The notes below the pieces were generated by a model. That model did no database searches, was not told the origin of the DNA, and saw only the letters and a list, made by a program, of their open reading frames with translations. Below are positions 9,677 through 20,053 of a stretch of DNA of 52,736 bases, one piece after another. A program made the position numbers and the translations under genes. Position 1 is the stretch's first letter. Each line of letters opens with the position of its first letter. Source of the DNA: Methylococcaceae bacterium (GTDB taxonomy: Bacteria > Pseudomonadota > Gammaproteobacteria > Methylococcales > Methylomonadaceae); the NCBI GenBank assembly GCA_947505105.1, contig CANNKG010000013.1:1-52736 (forward strand). The letters run 5' to 3'.

Positions 9677-11269
9677 ATGTTTAAACATCTAATTAATTCA
9701 AAAATTACGCGAAGTTTTTTGTTATTGGCGGCGTTGGTTATTTTGAGCCAGAATGTCTTGGCCAGAAGTATTAGTCCGTTTCCGGACAAATTAGCAACGA
9801 TTTCTAATTTCCGTGGCCAAAATAATCTGGTTTTATATTTTTATATTACCGGTAATAGTACAGGTAGCCTATGGGGAACCGATATTTATACCGACGATTC
9901 AAGTGTTGCCAAGGCGGCAGTGCATGCAGGGCTTTTAGCGCCGGGGCAGTCGGGTGTAGTAAAAGTAACGGTGTTGCCGGGACAAAATAGTTATAACGGG
10001 ACAAGCGCCCATGGTGTGACCTCGACCCGTTATGACAAATTCGATGGAAGTTTTAAAATCGCAGCGGATGATGGCGGAGATAATAGCACGATACCTGCGC
10101 CGGCTGATTTAACAGAGTTTCGGGATCGTCCAGGTGAGGTCTACTTATTTTCATTGACGGCGAATAAAAACGGAGGTATCTGGGGAACCAATGTCTATAC
10201 CGCCGATTCGTCTCTTAAATCGGTGGCTGTTCATGCGGGGGTGTTGAGAGATGGTGAGTCCGGAGTTATCCGGGTTGTGACGGTTACGGGTCAGGGCAGC
10301 TATCTCGGCAGTGTTCAAAATGGTGTGAATTCCAACTCATATACAAAATATGCAGATAGTTATGCCGTTTCAAATGCTGGTGGGACGACCCCGTTATTAT
10401 TCTTGCCGGGGAGTCCGCAAAATCCTCTGCCAAATCCAGGCAATTTATCGAATTTCAAAGATCTTCTTGGCGGAGCCTATTACTTTACAGTGACGGGGAT
10501 TAATGCCGGGTCACTTTGGGGAACAGATTTTTATACTTCGGATTCACCGTTAGCGACTGCTGTTGTGCATGCGGGCGTGTTAGGCTTAAATCAGTCCGGG
10601 ACTGTCAAAGTGACGATCGGCGCTGGCAAATCAAGTTATGCCTCATCAACGCGTAACGGGATTACTTCCAGTGAATATGGGGCTTTCGCCTCTAGTTATT
10701 CCGTGGCAAGTGCTGATGGTAGTCTCGGTAGCATTCCGGTAATTAACAGTGCGGATACGGCCAATTATGTTGTGGGGCAGAGTTTCCGCTATCAGATTTC
10801 GGCGAGTAACAATCCCTTGGACTTTAACGCAACTGGCTTGCCAAAAGGGTTAAGCATTGATCGGAATAATGGCCTGATCACTGGGGCACCGAGCTTGACT
10901 GGACGCTTTTTAGTGGATTTACAGGTGGTGAATAAATCGGGCGCTAGTTCTAAAACGTTGATTTTAGATAGCGCCGGAACAACTACGCCGCCCGTGATTA
11001 ATCCGCCAAATCCTCCGACAAGTTCAACCAGCACCGAAGATTGTTTATTTGCTTGGGCGGAGTCGCACTTTCCGGTATTTTTTAATCCTGCTAATCAAAA
11101 GACCGAACAGGGCTTTGGTTATGTTTACCGGTTTTATTCGGGAACCAATACCTATTTGGGGATTTTTCAAGGGATCAGAATTGATTTGTTGCAGTTGAAC
11201 GGCTCAAGTTCTGCGATTCAGACCGTTGGAACTGTTCAAGACTTTAAGCTGTTTACGGGTTGTCAATAA
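9677..11269 (+). CDS. Secreted protein with three LCCL domains, a putative-Ig domain and a Cys-bounded C-terminal domain
   Basis: The 530-residue product has a signal peptide (ends NVLA). Three repeats at about residues 35-140, 148-245 and 262-355 each show the LCCL pattern WGT-x-x-YT-x-D-S, A-V-H-A-G, G-x-V-x-V and an NG/HGV-x-S-x-x-Y ending. The cysteines of animal LCCL domains are absent. A He_PIG-type Ig-like domain follows (about 360-430, LPKGLSIDRNNGLITGAP), then a Pro/Thr/Ser linker and a C-terminal domain from EDCLFAWAESHFP to FTGCQ that I have seen at the end of other proteobacterial exported proteins. ATG 9677, with GAGGA 8 bp upstream, is chosen over ATG 9635 because it gives a normal signal peptide. 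It extends the run of secreted binding-type proteins. Ligand unknown. Confidence 0.75.
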   Translation: MFKHLINSKITRSFLLLAALVILSQNVLARSISPFPDKLATISNFRGQNNLVLYFYITGNSTGSLWGTDIYTDDSSVAKAAVHAGLLAPGQSGVVKVTVLPGQNSYNGTSAHGVTSTRYDKFDGSFKIAADDGGDNSTIPAPADLTEFRDRPGEVYLFSLTANKNGGIWGTNVYTADSSLKSVAVHAGVLRDGESGVIRVVTVTGQGSYLGSVQNGVNSNSYTKYADSYAVSNAGGTTPLLFLPGSPQNPLPNPGNLSNFKDLLGGAYYFTVTGINAGSLWGTDFYTSDSPLATAVVHAGVLGLNQSGTVKVTIGAGKSSYASSTRNGITSSEYGAFASSYSVASADGSLGSIPVINSADTANYVVGQSFRYQISASNNPLDFNATGLPKGLSIDRNNGLITGAPSLTGRFLVDLQVVNKSGASSKTLILDSAGTTTPPVINPPNPPTSSTSTEDCLFAWAESHFPVFFNPANQKTEQGFGYVYRFYSGTNTYLGIFQGIRIDLLQLNGSSSAIQTVGTVQDFKLFTGCQ

Positions 11270-11292
11270 ATCATGCGGATGAGTTAGCGAAT

Positions 11293-11325
11293 ATGCCGGG
11301 TAGGAAGTAACCGCCCACCCGGCAT
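11293..11325. terminator. Bidirectional terminator between the LCCL gene and glgA
   Basis: ATGCCGGGT and ACCCGGCAT form a perfect 9-bp stem around a 15-nt loop in the convergent gap. A/T-rich flanks follow on the right, and the T-rich side serves glgA poorly, so it may act mainly on the rightward gene. Confidence 0.65.
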
Positions 11326-11334
11326 TTCAAAAAT

Positions 11335-12768
11335 TTAAATACTGTCGTATAAATTCAAATATTGCTGAGCGCTGTTATGCCATGAAAAATCTTTTAGCAT
11401 GGCATTCTTTTGCAATTGTCGCCAACCTGTTGGGTTACTGTATAAGAAAAGACTACGTTTAATGGCTTCGATCAGTGCGCCTGCCTGAGCGTTGCTAAAC
11501 ACAATGCCGCTGGCGGTTTTATTGGCAATCGTCGCTGGTAGGGTGTCGACTACGGTATCGGCAAGGCCTCCGGTTTTCCGAACGATCGGTAAAGTGCCGT
11601 AGCGTTGGCTGTACATTTGATTGAGTCCACAGGGTTCAAAACGGGACGGCATCAGGAATATGTCTGAACCTGCTTCGATTAAATGCGCTAGTTGTTCGTC
11701 ATAACCCACGCGCAGCGAAATTTTTTCCGGGTTTTGTGCGGCGAACATGTGGAGTTGTTGTTCAAACAGGCGATCGCCACTCCCAAGTAAGACAAATTGC
11801 AGTGGCATTTCGAGCATTTCGGGTAAACATTCCAAAATCATGTCGATGCCTTTTTGATGCACCAGTCGGCTAATCAAACCGAATACCGGAATTTTCGGAT
11901 TTTCGGGTAAGCCCATCGCTTGTTGCAACGCGGCTTTATTCAATGCTTTTTTATTCAGCGAATTGGTCTCGTAGTGATGTGATAAATAAGGATCGCTTTC
12001 AGGATTCCATTGTTCAAGATCGATACCGTTAATGATGCCGCTGAGATGATCTTTACGATGCTTGAGTAAATCTTCGAGGCCGTAACCAAATTCTGCGGTT
12101 TGAATTTCCAAGGCGTAGGTTGGACTAACCGTGGTGATGTGATCGGCAAATGCAAGTCCTCCTTTGATGAAGGACAACAAATTATGATATTCCAAACCAT
12201 TGGGATTCCATAACCGTCTGGGTAAGTTTAGATTATCGTAAGTCGCTGCCGGAAAAGTGCCTTGATAGGCCATGTTGTGGATCGTAAATATCGTAATCGG
12301 TCGTTGTGCTTCCAGGGAAAGTAATGCTGGCGTAAGCGCGCTTTGCCAGTCATTGCAATGGACGATGTCCGGTTGCCAATCCAGATAGGCGCGATTAGTG
12401 GCGATTTCGGTCGCAACCCGGCAAAACAAGGCGAAGCGATCAGCATTATTGGCCCAAGGATTACCATGTTCGTCTACATAAGGGTTACCAGGAAAATTGA
12501 AAAATTCCGGATAGTCAACGAGCCATACCAGAACGTTGCTGTCCGGCATCCGTGTTTCAAGAATATTGACGTTACAGTTGTTGACGCGCACGGTGCAACG
12601 ATAATAAACATCGTTGGTGGCTTTCAATGACTGATAATAAGGGATTAATAAACGGATATCCTGACCGAGTTCGGCCAATGCTTTGGGTAGGCTGCCGGAA
12701 ACATCCGCTAAACCTCCGGTTTTGATAAGAGGATGTGCTTCACTAGTGACAAAAAGTATTTTTTTCAT
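11335..12768 (-). CDS. glgA: Glycogen synthase (ADP-glucose:alpha-1,4-glucan glucosyltransferase)
   Basis: GlgA (GT5) extends alpha-1,4-glucan from ADP-glucose. The 477-residue protein has the N-terminal ADP-glucose loop KTGGLADVSGSLPKAL, the catalytic-region HNMAYQG and NGIDLEQWNP, and the C-terminal retaining-GT motif SRFEPCGLNQMYSQRYGTLPIVRKTGGLADTV. Length is normal. It lies 264 bp downstream of glgB on the same strand, so glgB-glgA is a probable operon, facing away from glgC, which makes its substrate. Confidence 0.96.
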   Translation of the reverse strand: MKKILFVTSEAHPLIKTGGLADVSGSLPKALAELGQDIRLLIPYYQSLKATNDVYYRCTVRVNNCNVNILETRMPDSNVLVWLVDYPEFFNFPGNPYVDEHGNPWANNADRFALFCRVATEIATNRAYLDWQPDIVHCNDWQSALTPALLSLEAQRPITIFTIHNMAYQGTFPAATYDNLNLPRRLWNPNGLEYHNLLSFIKGGLAFADHITTVSPTYALEIQTAEFGYGLEDLLKHRKDHLSGIINGIDLEQWNPESDPYLSHHYETNSLNKKALNKAALQQAMGLPENPKIPVFGLISRLVHQKGIDMILECLPEMLEMPLQFVLLGSGDRLFEQQLHMFAAQNPEKISLRVGYDEQLAHLIEAGSDIFLMPSRFEPCGLNQMYSQRYGTLPIVRKTGGLADTVVDTLPATIANKTASGIVFSNAQAGALIEAIKRSLFLYSNPTGWRQLQKNAMLKDFSWHNSAQQYLNLYDSI

Positions 12769-13032
12769 AGCAATATGTGTTCAAAAAAAGCCTTGCACCG
12801 GACATGTCTGAAATCTTAGTGGTTGCGTTTGGCGGAATCAACTATGGGATCACGGAATTCGGTACCCTGGCGAGAGGTGGTTTAATCATTATCGGGATTG
12901 TGCCGACCTTGTTGTCAGCATTCGGGTCACTGATAATTCATTTGGAGTTGTGAATATCAATGACCTGATGATGCTGAAACGGGCTGATTGGATAATCTGA
13001 CTTGTCGGCGTTATCTCAACAACAGCGAAAAA

Positions 13033-15207
13033 TTACTGTTTTAAAATAATGGCTCCGAGCGGCGGCAAATTCAAATGCAGACTGTGATAATGTCCCATCC
13101 ATGGCTCGTCTGTGGTTGAAATTGCGGCATTGCCAATATTCGTCCCATCATAATATTTGGAGTCGGAGTTGAAAATTTCATGGTAACGGCCGGGCGACGG
13201 CACACCGATTTTATAATTTTCTCTGACCACTGGCGTAAAGTTCAAGATCACAATTAAATCTGAGTGTTGATCTTTGCGTCGATAGCTGATGACGGATTGG
13301 TCGACATCGTGGCAGTTAATCCATTCGAAACCTTCATGCGAAAAATCAAATTGAAAAAGCACGGGATGAGTCTTGTACAAATGGTTCAAATCTTTTACCA
13401 AGGTTTGAATACCTTTATGATGTGGAAAATCAAGCACATACCAGTCTAAGGTTTGGTTGAAACTCCATTCGGTGCCTTGACCGAATTCGCAGCCCATAAA
13501 CAACAATTTTTTGCCGGGATAAGTAAACATCAATGTGTATAAAAGACGTAGGTTGGCGCAGCGTTGCCACTCGTCACCCGGCATTTTATTCAGTAATGAA
13601 CCTTTGCCATGAACGACTTCGTCATGTGAAAAAGGTAATACGAAATTTTCAGTAAAAGCGTACAGCAATCCGAAGGTGAGTTGGTCGTGGTGATACTTGC
13701 GATGCACCGGCTCTTGCTGCATATACGCCAGAATATCGTGCATCCAGCCCATGTTCCATTTCATTGAAAAGCCTAAGCCTCCCGTCCAGGTTGGGCGAGT
13801 CACTTGCGGCCACGCAGTCGACTCTTCAGCAAGAATGACAGAGCCTGGGTGTTGATCGTGGGTCACCGCATTCAGTTCGCGTAAAAAGTCAATCGCTTCA
13901 AGATTTTCGTTGCCACCATACATATTGGGAATCCAATCATTGGCTTCGCGCGAATAATCAAGGTATAGCATTGAGGCCACCGCATCAACGCGTAAACCAT
14001 CAAGATGAAACTCTTCGAGCCAGAAGATCGCGCTGGACAGTAGGAAGTTTTTAACTTCATTACGGCCATAGTTGTATATCAGCGTACCCCAGTCACGATG
14101 TTCGCCTTTCCGTGGATCTTCATGTTCGTATAACGGCGTGCCGTCAAAACGGGCTAAGGCAAAATTATCTTTCGGAAAATGCGCAGGCACCCAATCTAGT
14201 ATTACGCCAATGTTATTTTGATGGCAGATGTCAACGAAGTGGCGGAAATCGTCCGGAGTGCCGTGACGACTGGTAGGGGCAAAGTAACCGGTAGTCTGAT
14301 AACCCCAAGAGGCATCTAGCGGGTGTTCGGTAATTGGCAGTAATTCGATATGCGTAAAGCCCATAAATTTGACGTAATCGACTAATTTATTGGCGAGCTC
14401 TCGATAACTCAGGAAATTGCCACGCTCATCACGTTGCCAAGAGCCTATATGCACTTCGTATATCGAAATGGGTTGATGTTGCCAATCAAAGTGAGCTCTA
14501 TCCTCCATCCACTTTTCGTCTTCCCATTTGTAGTTATTGCTGTGGGTGACGATACTTGCAGTTTTCGGGCGAAATTCGAACGCTTGACCATATGGGTCGG
14601 TTTTGGCAAGAACTTCTTGAGAGTGTCGATTCAGAATCTCGAATTTGTATAAACAACCTTCAGTCAGGCCTGGGATAAAAATTTCCCAGATGCCTGAGCC
14701 GCCTAAATTGCGCATTGGATGGCAGCGACCATCCCAACGGTTAAAATCACCGACCGCACTGACGCGCTGGGCGTTAGGTGCCCATACACTAAAATGTACG
14801 CCTTCAATGCCATCTACGCTATGCAAATGACCACCTAGTTTTTTGTAGATGTGCCAATGGCGACCTTCGCCAAATAGATGTTGATCAAATTCGGAAAGCT
14901 GTACCGAAAAATCATACGGATCATAGTTCAGATGCTTTTGTCCGTGTTTATCAAGCCATTCTAGTTGATAATGGTTAGGCAACTCCACATCGTCTAGGCA
15001 GGCCGAGAAAAAATCACTCTCAGGGATGCGTTCGAGGGTAAGCTTTGGTTTAACAATTGTGACTGATTCGGCGTAAGGCATATAAACAGTCAGATATTTG
15101 TGGGTATTAACAAGATGTCTACCGAGCACTGAAAACGGATCATGGTGTTTTGCTTGAGCGATTAGACTTAAATTGCTATCAAGATTTTTTTTTGATTGTT
15201 TTTTCAC
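13033..15207 (-). CDS. glgB: 1,4-alpha-glucan branching enzyme
   Basis: GlgB (GH13) introduces alpha-1,6 branches into glycogen. The 724-residue protein has the usual N-terminal extension and CBM48 domain ([23 protein letters not shown]), the catalytic barrel with [11 protein letters not shown], the nucleophile region [15 protein letters not shown], the acid/base Glu in AEESTAWP and the third acidic residue in [13 protein letters not shown]. It starts with GTG at 15207, preceded by AGGA. It is divergent from glgC across 101 bp, so the two directions probably share a control region. Confidence 0.96.
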   Translation of the reverse strand: MKKQSKKNLDSNLSLIAQAKHHDPFSVLGRHLVNTHKYLTVYMPYAESVTIVKPKLTLERIPESDFFSACLDDVELPNHYQLEWLDKHGQKHLNYDPYDFSVQLSEFDQHLFGEGRHWHIYKKLGGHLHSVDGIEGVHFSVWAPNAQRVSAVGDFNRWDGRCHPMRNLGGSGIWEIFIPGLTEGCLYKFEILNRHSQEVLAKTDPYGQAFEFRPKTASIVTHSNNYKWEDEKWMEDRAHFDWQHQPISIYEVHIGSWQRDERGNFLSYRELANKLVDYVKFMGFTHIELLPITEHPLDASWGYQTTGYFAPTSRHGTPDDFRHFVDICHQNNIGVILDWVPAHFPKDNFALARFDGTPLYEHEDPRKGEHRDWGTLIYNYGRNEVKNFLLSSAIFWLEEFHLDGLRVDAVASMLYLDYSREANDWIPNMYGGNENLEAIDFLRELNAVTHDQHPGSVILAEESTAWPQVTRPTWTGGLGFSMKWNMGWMHDILAYMQQEPVHRKYHHDQLTFGLLYAFTENFVLPFSHDEVVHGKGSLLNKMPGDEWQRCANLRLLYTLMFTYPGKKLLFMGCEFGQGTEWSFNQTLDWYVLDFPHHKGIQTLVKDLNHLYKTHPVLFQFDFSHEGFEWINCHDVDQSVISYRRKDQHSDLIVILNFTPVVRENYKIGVPSPGRYHEIFNSDSKYYDGTNIGNAAISTTDEPWMGHYHSLHLNLPPLGAIILKQ

Positions 15208-15308
15208 GTTAGCACGTCCTCAGTTGTAGTAATATAATGGGGCTAAAAATAGATGTTACCAAATAAAGATGCAGTTAAGTAGCCATATTTAATATCAGGG
15301 GATAAAAA

Positions 15309-16592
15309 ATGAAAAATTTAGACAATCCACATTACGATCACTACGTCAGTCATTTAGCGCGAAATACCATCGCGTTAATACTTGCTGGTGGACGAGGTTC
15401 TCGCTTACATCAGATGACTGATTGGCGGGCGAAACCAGCGGTCCCATTTGGTGGTAAATTTCGGATTATCGATTTTCCTTTATCCAATTGTATGAACTCA
15501 GGCATTCGAAAAATTGCGATTTTGACACAGTATAAAGCAGATTCGCTGATTCGCCATATCCAACAAGGCTGGGGATTTTTGAGAGGTGAATTTGGTGAAT
15601 ATGTCGATTTGATGCCTGCTCAGCAACGACTGGATGAAAATTCCTGGTATCAAGGTACGGCTGATGCTATTTATCAAAATTTGGATATCTTACGTAGTCG
15701 TAAGCCTGAACATATCTTGATTTTAGCGGGCGATCACATCTATAAAATGGACTACAGTGCCATGTTGGCTGACCATGTGACCAACAATGCGGATTTAACG
15801 ATCGGTTGTATTGAAGTGTCTCTCGAGGAAGCTTCTGCATTTGGGGTTATGGATGTTGATGACAATCGACGCGTGAGAGCGTTTGTTGAAAAACCGGCCA
15901 ATCCACCCAAAATGCCGGGACGTGAAGATACCGCACTCGCGTCCATGGGAATTTATATTTTTAATGCCGGATTTTTGTTTGAGCAGTTAATCAAAGACGC
16001 AGATACCAAAGGATCTAGTCGTGATTTTGGTAAAGATATTATTCCTTCGGTGATTGATAAGTATCGTGTCAACGCTTATCCATTCCTCGATATGCAAAAT
16101 TCCGATACGCAGAGCTACTGGCGCGATGTAGGAACTATTGATGCCTATTGGGCGGCAAATATGGAGTTGATCGGGGTAAATCCTGAGTTGAATCTTTATG
16201 ATAAAACCTGGCCGATCTGGACTCATCAGGAGCAAACTCCGCCCGCTAAATTTGTGTTCGACGATGAGGATCGTCGTGGGGTTGCCATTGATTCGATGGT
16301 TTCAGGTGGGTGTGTTATCTCCGGTTCAAAAATCAGGCATAGTTTGGTGTTCACGAATGTGCGCGTGAATTCTTATAGTGTCGTTCAGGATTCAGTGGTA
16401 TTGCCTGACGTTACTATTGCCAGACATTGTCGTATTAATAAAGCTATTCTCGATAAGGGTTGTAATATTCCAGAGGGTATGGTGATCGGGGAAGATCATG
16501 TTGAAGATGCCAAGCGTTTTCATGTTAGTCCAGGCGGTGTGGTGTTAGTTACTCCCGATATGCTGGGTCAGCCTCGCCATTATCTCCGCTAA
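15309..16592 (+). CDS. glgC: Glucose-1-phosphate adenylyltransferase (ADP-glucose pyrophosphorylase)
   Basis: GlgC makes ADP-glucose from ATP and glucose-1-phosphate, the committed step of bacterial glycogen synthesis. The 427 residues show the nucleotidyltransferase signature [40 protein letters not shown], and a C-terminal left-handed beta-helix ([15 protein letters not shown]...[12 protein letters not shown]). An AGGGG ribosome binding site precedes ATG 15309. Family enzymes are allosterically controlled by glycolytic intermediates; the effector here cannot be read from sequence alone. Confidence 0.96.
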   Translation: MKNLDNPHYDHYVSHLARNTIALILAGGRGSRLHQMTDWRAKPAVPFGGKFRIIDFPLSNCMNSGIRKIAILTQYKADSLIRHIQQGWGFLRGEFGEYVDLMPAQQRLDENSWYQGTADAIYQNLDILRSRKPEHILILAGDHIYKMDYSAMLADHVTNNADLTIGCIEVSLEEASAFGVMDVDDNRRVRAFVEKPANPPKMPGREDTALASMGIYIFNAGFLFEQLIKDADTKGSSRDFGKDIIPSVIDKYRVNAYPFLDMQNSDTQSYWRDVGTIDAYWAANMELIGVNPELNLYDKTWPIWTHQEQTPPAKFVFDDEDRRGVAIDSMVSGGCVISGSKIRHSLVFTNVRVNSYSVVQDSVVLPDVTIARHCRINKAILDKGCNIPEGMVIGEDHVEDAKRFHVSPGGVVLVTPDMLGQPRHYLR

Positions 16593-17050
16593 ATTTATTG
16601 TTAGAAAAAAGTTTTATGCACAGTTTGCTCTTTAGAAGGTATTAGTTATTATTAACGTGCATGACATAATTTTGAGCAATTTAAGGATTGAACGTTGTTC
16701 GTGGTCGACTTGTATGGGTGCTGTAGATAAACAACCTATAAGCAGTTACCGAATGTTTGTTGAGTCATGAGCCTTCTAAGGAATGAATTTTGCTTGTTGT
16801 GTCAAAAATTTGTGCGATTTGTTGAGTTTCGAGAAACGTCAAAACTGTATTGACGATGCAATCATGGATCTGATTAACAATTTTTAGAAAGTATTAGTAG
16901 CTTTTCGCTGTATAATTATGGAGTTACGATTATCGCGGTTGCGATATTCAATACTTTTTAGATGAAGCTCCCTGCTCTCTTGACGTTTGCTCGAGACTGG
17001 GGTGATCCTGAAATTGGCGGAGCAATTTGCTCAGTTAAATTAAATTAAAG
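16593..17050. other. 458-bp intergenic region between glgC and malQ
   Basis: No gene seen. TATAAT at 16911-16916 could be a -10 box for malQ, but no good -35 box lies at the right distance. Short inverted repeats are present just before malQ: TATCGC-GGTT-GCGATA near 16931 and GAGCAATTTGCTC near 17021. Confidence 0.4.
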
Positions 17051-18550
17051 TTGAAGCGTGTGGCTAAAATAAATAAAGATTTAGATCGACGTCGGGCTGG
17101 TGTATTACTGCATATTACGTCTTTGCCTGGGCAGGGTGATTATGGTGAATTAGGTGAAGAAGCTTACCGATTTGTCAATTTTTTGCGGGATGCCAACATT
17201 ACGGTTTGGCAAACGCTGCCGATTGGAATGCCGCACGGCGATGGTTCACCTTATCAATGTTTGTCGGCAAATGCGGGTAATCCTCAGTTAATTAATCTTG
17301 ATCGCTTAATCCAAAAAGGCTGGCTAAATCCTGACGAATATCGTTGTTCAGATTCGTTATGTGCTGACTTAGGTAGTAAACGCTGCGCCTTGGATAAAGT
17401 ATTTCGGAATTTTTTGCATTCGGCTGATAAAGCGGATCGACACGCTTTTGCAGTATTTTGTGAAGAGCAGCATCATTGGCTTGAAGATTTTGCATTGTTT
17501 TTGGCATTTAAAAAAGAATTTAATCAGACCAGTTGGAGTGATTGGCCGGAACCGATTCGGCAGCGCGATGCTCAGACGATTCGTAATGGCCGTAGGCGTC
17601 ATGTGCATTTGATTGATTTTTTTAAATTTGAGCAATTTGTGTTTTTTCAACAATGGCACGATTTAAAAAACTATGCCCATCAGCAAGGGGTTTTGTTATT
17701 TGGTGACATTCCGATCTTTGTGGCTTTTGACAGCGCGGATGTGTGGGCTTTAAGAAAAAATTTTAAATTGAATGAACAGGGTGAAATGACGGTTGTTGCA
17801 GGTGTACCGCCGGATTATTTTTCATCGACTGGTCAACGTTGGGGAAATCCTCATTATGACTGGGACTATTTACGTAGTACCGGATTTAAATGGTGGATAG
17901 AGCGAATGCGGATGCAGCAGCAATTATTTGATTTCGTTCGTATCGATCATTTTAGAGCCCTTGAGGCTGCGTGGGAAATTCCGGCTGAAGAAGATACCGC
18001 AGTCAATGGTTCTTGGGTTGAAGCGCCGGGTAAAGAGTTGCTAGATGCAATTTATAATCAGTTGGGTGATATCAATCTTATCGCAGAGGACTTGGGTATT
18101 ATTACTCAAAATGTTGAAAAATTGCGCGATCATTTTAATTTGCCGGGTATGAAAATTCTTCAATTCGCTTTTGACGGCAGTTCTAACAATCCCTATTTGC
18201 CCTACAATTACGTGAAAAATTGCGTTGCCTACACTGGAACCCATGACAATAATACGACCTTAGGTTGGTATTATGAATTAAATGATGGTGAGCGACATCG
18301 TATCAATGAGTTTTTAGGTTTCTCTGATTTACCGATGCCTGCCGCCTTAGTGTGTGAAGCCTTGGCATCTATTGCGAATCTGGCGATTATCCCGATGCAA
18401 GATATTCTTGAATTGGGTGGAGAGCATCGCATGAATCGGCCGGGAACGACTGAAGGTAACTGGCATTGGCGTTTTGACTGGAGTCAATTGACATCGGATA
18501 AAGTCGGGCGTTTTGCGCATTGGGTACGGCTTTATGGTCGAGCAGGTTAG
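17051..18550 (+). CDS. malQ: 4-alpha-glucanotransferase (amylomaltase)
   Basis: MalQ (GH77) transfers alpha-1,4-glucan segments between oligosaccharides and links maltodextrin and glycogen turnover in the cytosol. The 499 residues contain RRAGVLLHITSLPG, WQTLPIG, GDGSPYQC, GDIPIFVAFDSADVWA, the nucleophile region FVRIDHFRALEAAWEIP, LIAEDLGIIT and GTHDNNTTLGWY, which is complete for the family. The start is uncertain: TTG 17051 or GTG 17060 give nearly the same protein, and neither has a strong ribosome binding site. It follows glgC after 458 bp and completes a glycogen synthesis and remodelling cluster. Confidence 0.94.
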   Translation: MKRVAKINKDLDRRRAGVLLHITSLPGQGDYGELGEEAYRFVNFLRDANITVWQTLPIGMPHGDGSPYQCLSANAGNPQLINLDRLIQKGWLNPDEYRCSDSLCADLGSKRCALDKVFRNFLHSADKADRHAFAVFCEEQHHWLEDFALFLAFKKEFNQTSWSDWPEPIRQRDAQTIRNGRRRHVHLIDFFKFEQFVFFQQWHDLKNYAHQQGVLLFGDIPIFVAFDSADVWALRKNFKLNEQGEMTVVAGVPPDYFSSTGQRWGNPHYDWDYLRSTGFKWWIERMRMQQQLFDFVRIDHFRALEAAWEIPAEEDTAVNGSWVEAPGKELLDAIYNQLGDINLIAEDLGIITQNVEKLRDHFNLPGMKILQFAFDGSSNNPYLPYNYVKNCVAYTGTHDNNTTLGWYYELNDGERHRINEFLGFSDLPMPAALVCEALASIANLAIIPMQDILELGGEHRMNRPGTTEGNWHWRFDWSQLTSDKVGRFAHWVRLYGRAG

Positions 18551-19025
18551 TTCAGTCCGAGTATCCAGGTATTAGTTTTTTCATGTGTAATATTTGTTTC
18601 TCTGTGAATTATTTGAATTTGAAGCTTTAGAATCGATTAGTTTCCTCAATTTTGACTGTCGGATCGTTACTGGGTAGCTTCCGACTGTCTCCCTTCATCA
18701 TGTATTTATCTTAAAGTTCAATTAATCGTCAACTTGGCCAGTCAAAAACTCGGCCTGTCAAATGGCGTAGTGATGTTTCTCAATATAGTTTGTGTTGGCT
18801 TTGATTTCTTGTAAACAGCTCTGCAATTTTCGTAGATTACCCTCTGCAAATTCCGTAGGGGTGCTAAAAATTATGCGGAGAGAAATCGTTTATTTTTAGG
18901 TTATGGTACAGATGGATTCATATTTTTTGTTTAAAATCATTTAATTATATATGATGGTTGGCGTTGGCATGGTGTGTGCTTTTGTCGTGTTATGTGACTT
19001 AAACAATTTAATCAGGAAAATATCA
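18551..19025. other. 475-bp intergenic region upstream of the cytochrome cluster
   Basis: No gene, RNA or clear promoter recognised. GACTGTC occurs twice, 32 bp apart, near 18654 and 18686, and the last 150 bases are very A/T-rich. This is where the promoter of the 19-27 kb cluster should lie. Confidence 0.4.
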
Positions 19026-19997
19026 ATGCCAAATATTACCTTTAAACCTTTATTGATGGCGGTTAGTTTTGCTTTGTTGAGTGCAAACGTTTTTGCACAC
19101 TCAATTGAAACTAATAAAACAGTCTTACAAAAAAATGATCGCGCTACCGTAACTGTAAAATTTCAACCCCCCTTATCCGGTGATTTATATGTCGCAACGG
19201 TAATGGATGGAAAATTATATTTTGTTACCGAGCAGGGCACTAAGCTTACGACGGTTCCAACACCATTCCAAACCGGCACCTTCGATGGCCTGATAAAATT
19301 ATTGGATGTGGTGGCCTTAGGAATTAATCCTGGTAATTACCCGCTTTATGAAGTGGTAGTTGCGAAAGGTACCGATCCATTAAATTTTATGAACTGGATT
19401 GGCGGATTAGGAGGGTTAAAACAGCTCCATTTTAAGATTGGTTTATCTTCTTCTGCTAACAATGATAAGAATGGTGATGGCTTTTTAGATGATGATTCCG
19501 ATCATGACGGCCTGAGTGATAGTAGTTCAAGTAGCTGTGATGATAGCGTCAATGCTCGCAAAAAGGGTGATGACGATGACGATGATGATGATGATGATGA
19601 TCTGAATGATGATCATGGAACCGATAATCGTGTAACAACTACTAATACTAACAATACCAATTGTGGTTCCACTGCTACTAATAATAAAACTCCATCACAA
19701 ACAAGCACTAATCCTCCATCTACTGTAACCCCCGTAACCCCTGTTGCATCGACTGCATCTACTACCTCATCAGCAACCGATAATTCTGTCGGCAAAAAAT
19801 TATATGTCGACCTTACCTGTTCAGGGGGGGGGTGTCATAAGGCTGATCCTGCACAAAATCGAAATAAGATTTTGAAAGGCACTTCAGTGGCCGCAATTCG
19901 TCAGGCCATCAGAAATAATCCCGGTGATATGGGGGATTTAAATGGCAGTACTGATGCTCAATTGCAAGCAATTGCAGATTACTTGAAAACTTTTTGA
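19026..19997 (+). CDS. Secreted beta-domain protein with Asp-rich linker and C-terminal cytochrome c (CX4CH)
   Basis: The 323-residue product has a signal peptide (ends NVFA) and an N-terminal domain (about 25-135; GDLYVATVMDGKLYFVTEQG, GNYPLYEVVV, NFMNWIGGLGGLKQLHF). A linker holds a DxDxDG-type Ca2+-binding-like segment (NGDGFLDDDSDHDGLSD) and an 11-Asp run, then a Thr/Ser/Pro stretch. The end is a small single-heme cytochrome c with CSGGGCH (residues 265-271), an unusual CX4CH heme motif, and a likely Met axial ligand in GDMGDL. ATG 19026 is chosen over 18951 because it starts the signal peptide. The heme motif includes nine consecutive G bases. First of three related genes; likely periplasmic or surface electron carrier. 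Confidence 0.8.
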   Translation: MPNITFKPLLMAVSFALLSANVFAHSIETNKTVLQKNDRATVTVKFQPPLSGDLYVATVMDGKLYFVTEQGTKLTTVPTPFQTGTFDGLIKLLDVVALGINPGNYPLYEVVVAKGTDPLNFMNWIGGLGGLKQLHFKIGLSSSANNDKNGDGFLDDDSDHDGLSDSSSSSCDDSVNARKKGDDDDDDDDDDDLNDDHGTDNRVTTTNTNNTNCGSTATNNKTPSQTSTNPPSTVTPVTPVASTASTTSSATDNSVGKKLYVDLTCSGGGCHKADPAQNRNKILKGTSVAAIRQAIRNNPGDMGDLNGSTDAQLQAIADYLKTF

Positions 19998-19998
19998 T

Positions 19999-20023
19999 AA
20001 ATAATCGATGACTGATTATTTTT
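19999..20023 (+). terminator. Weak terminator or attenuator after the first cytochrome gene
   Basis: AAATAATC and GATTATTT pair as an 8-bp A/T-rich stem around 7 nt, followed by TT. It lies in the 56-bp gap before the next cytochrome gene, so it may lower rather than stop read-through. Confidence 0.45.
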
Positions 20024-20053
20024 GTATATAAAATCAAAAAAGGTAAAATAAAA

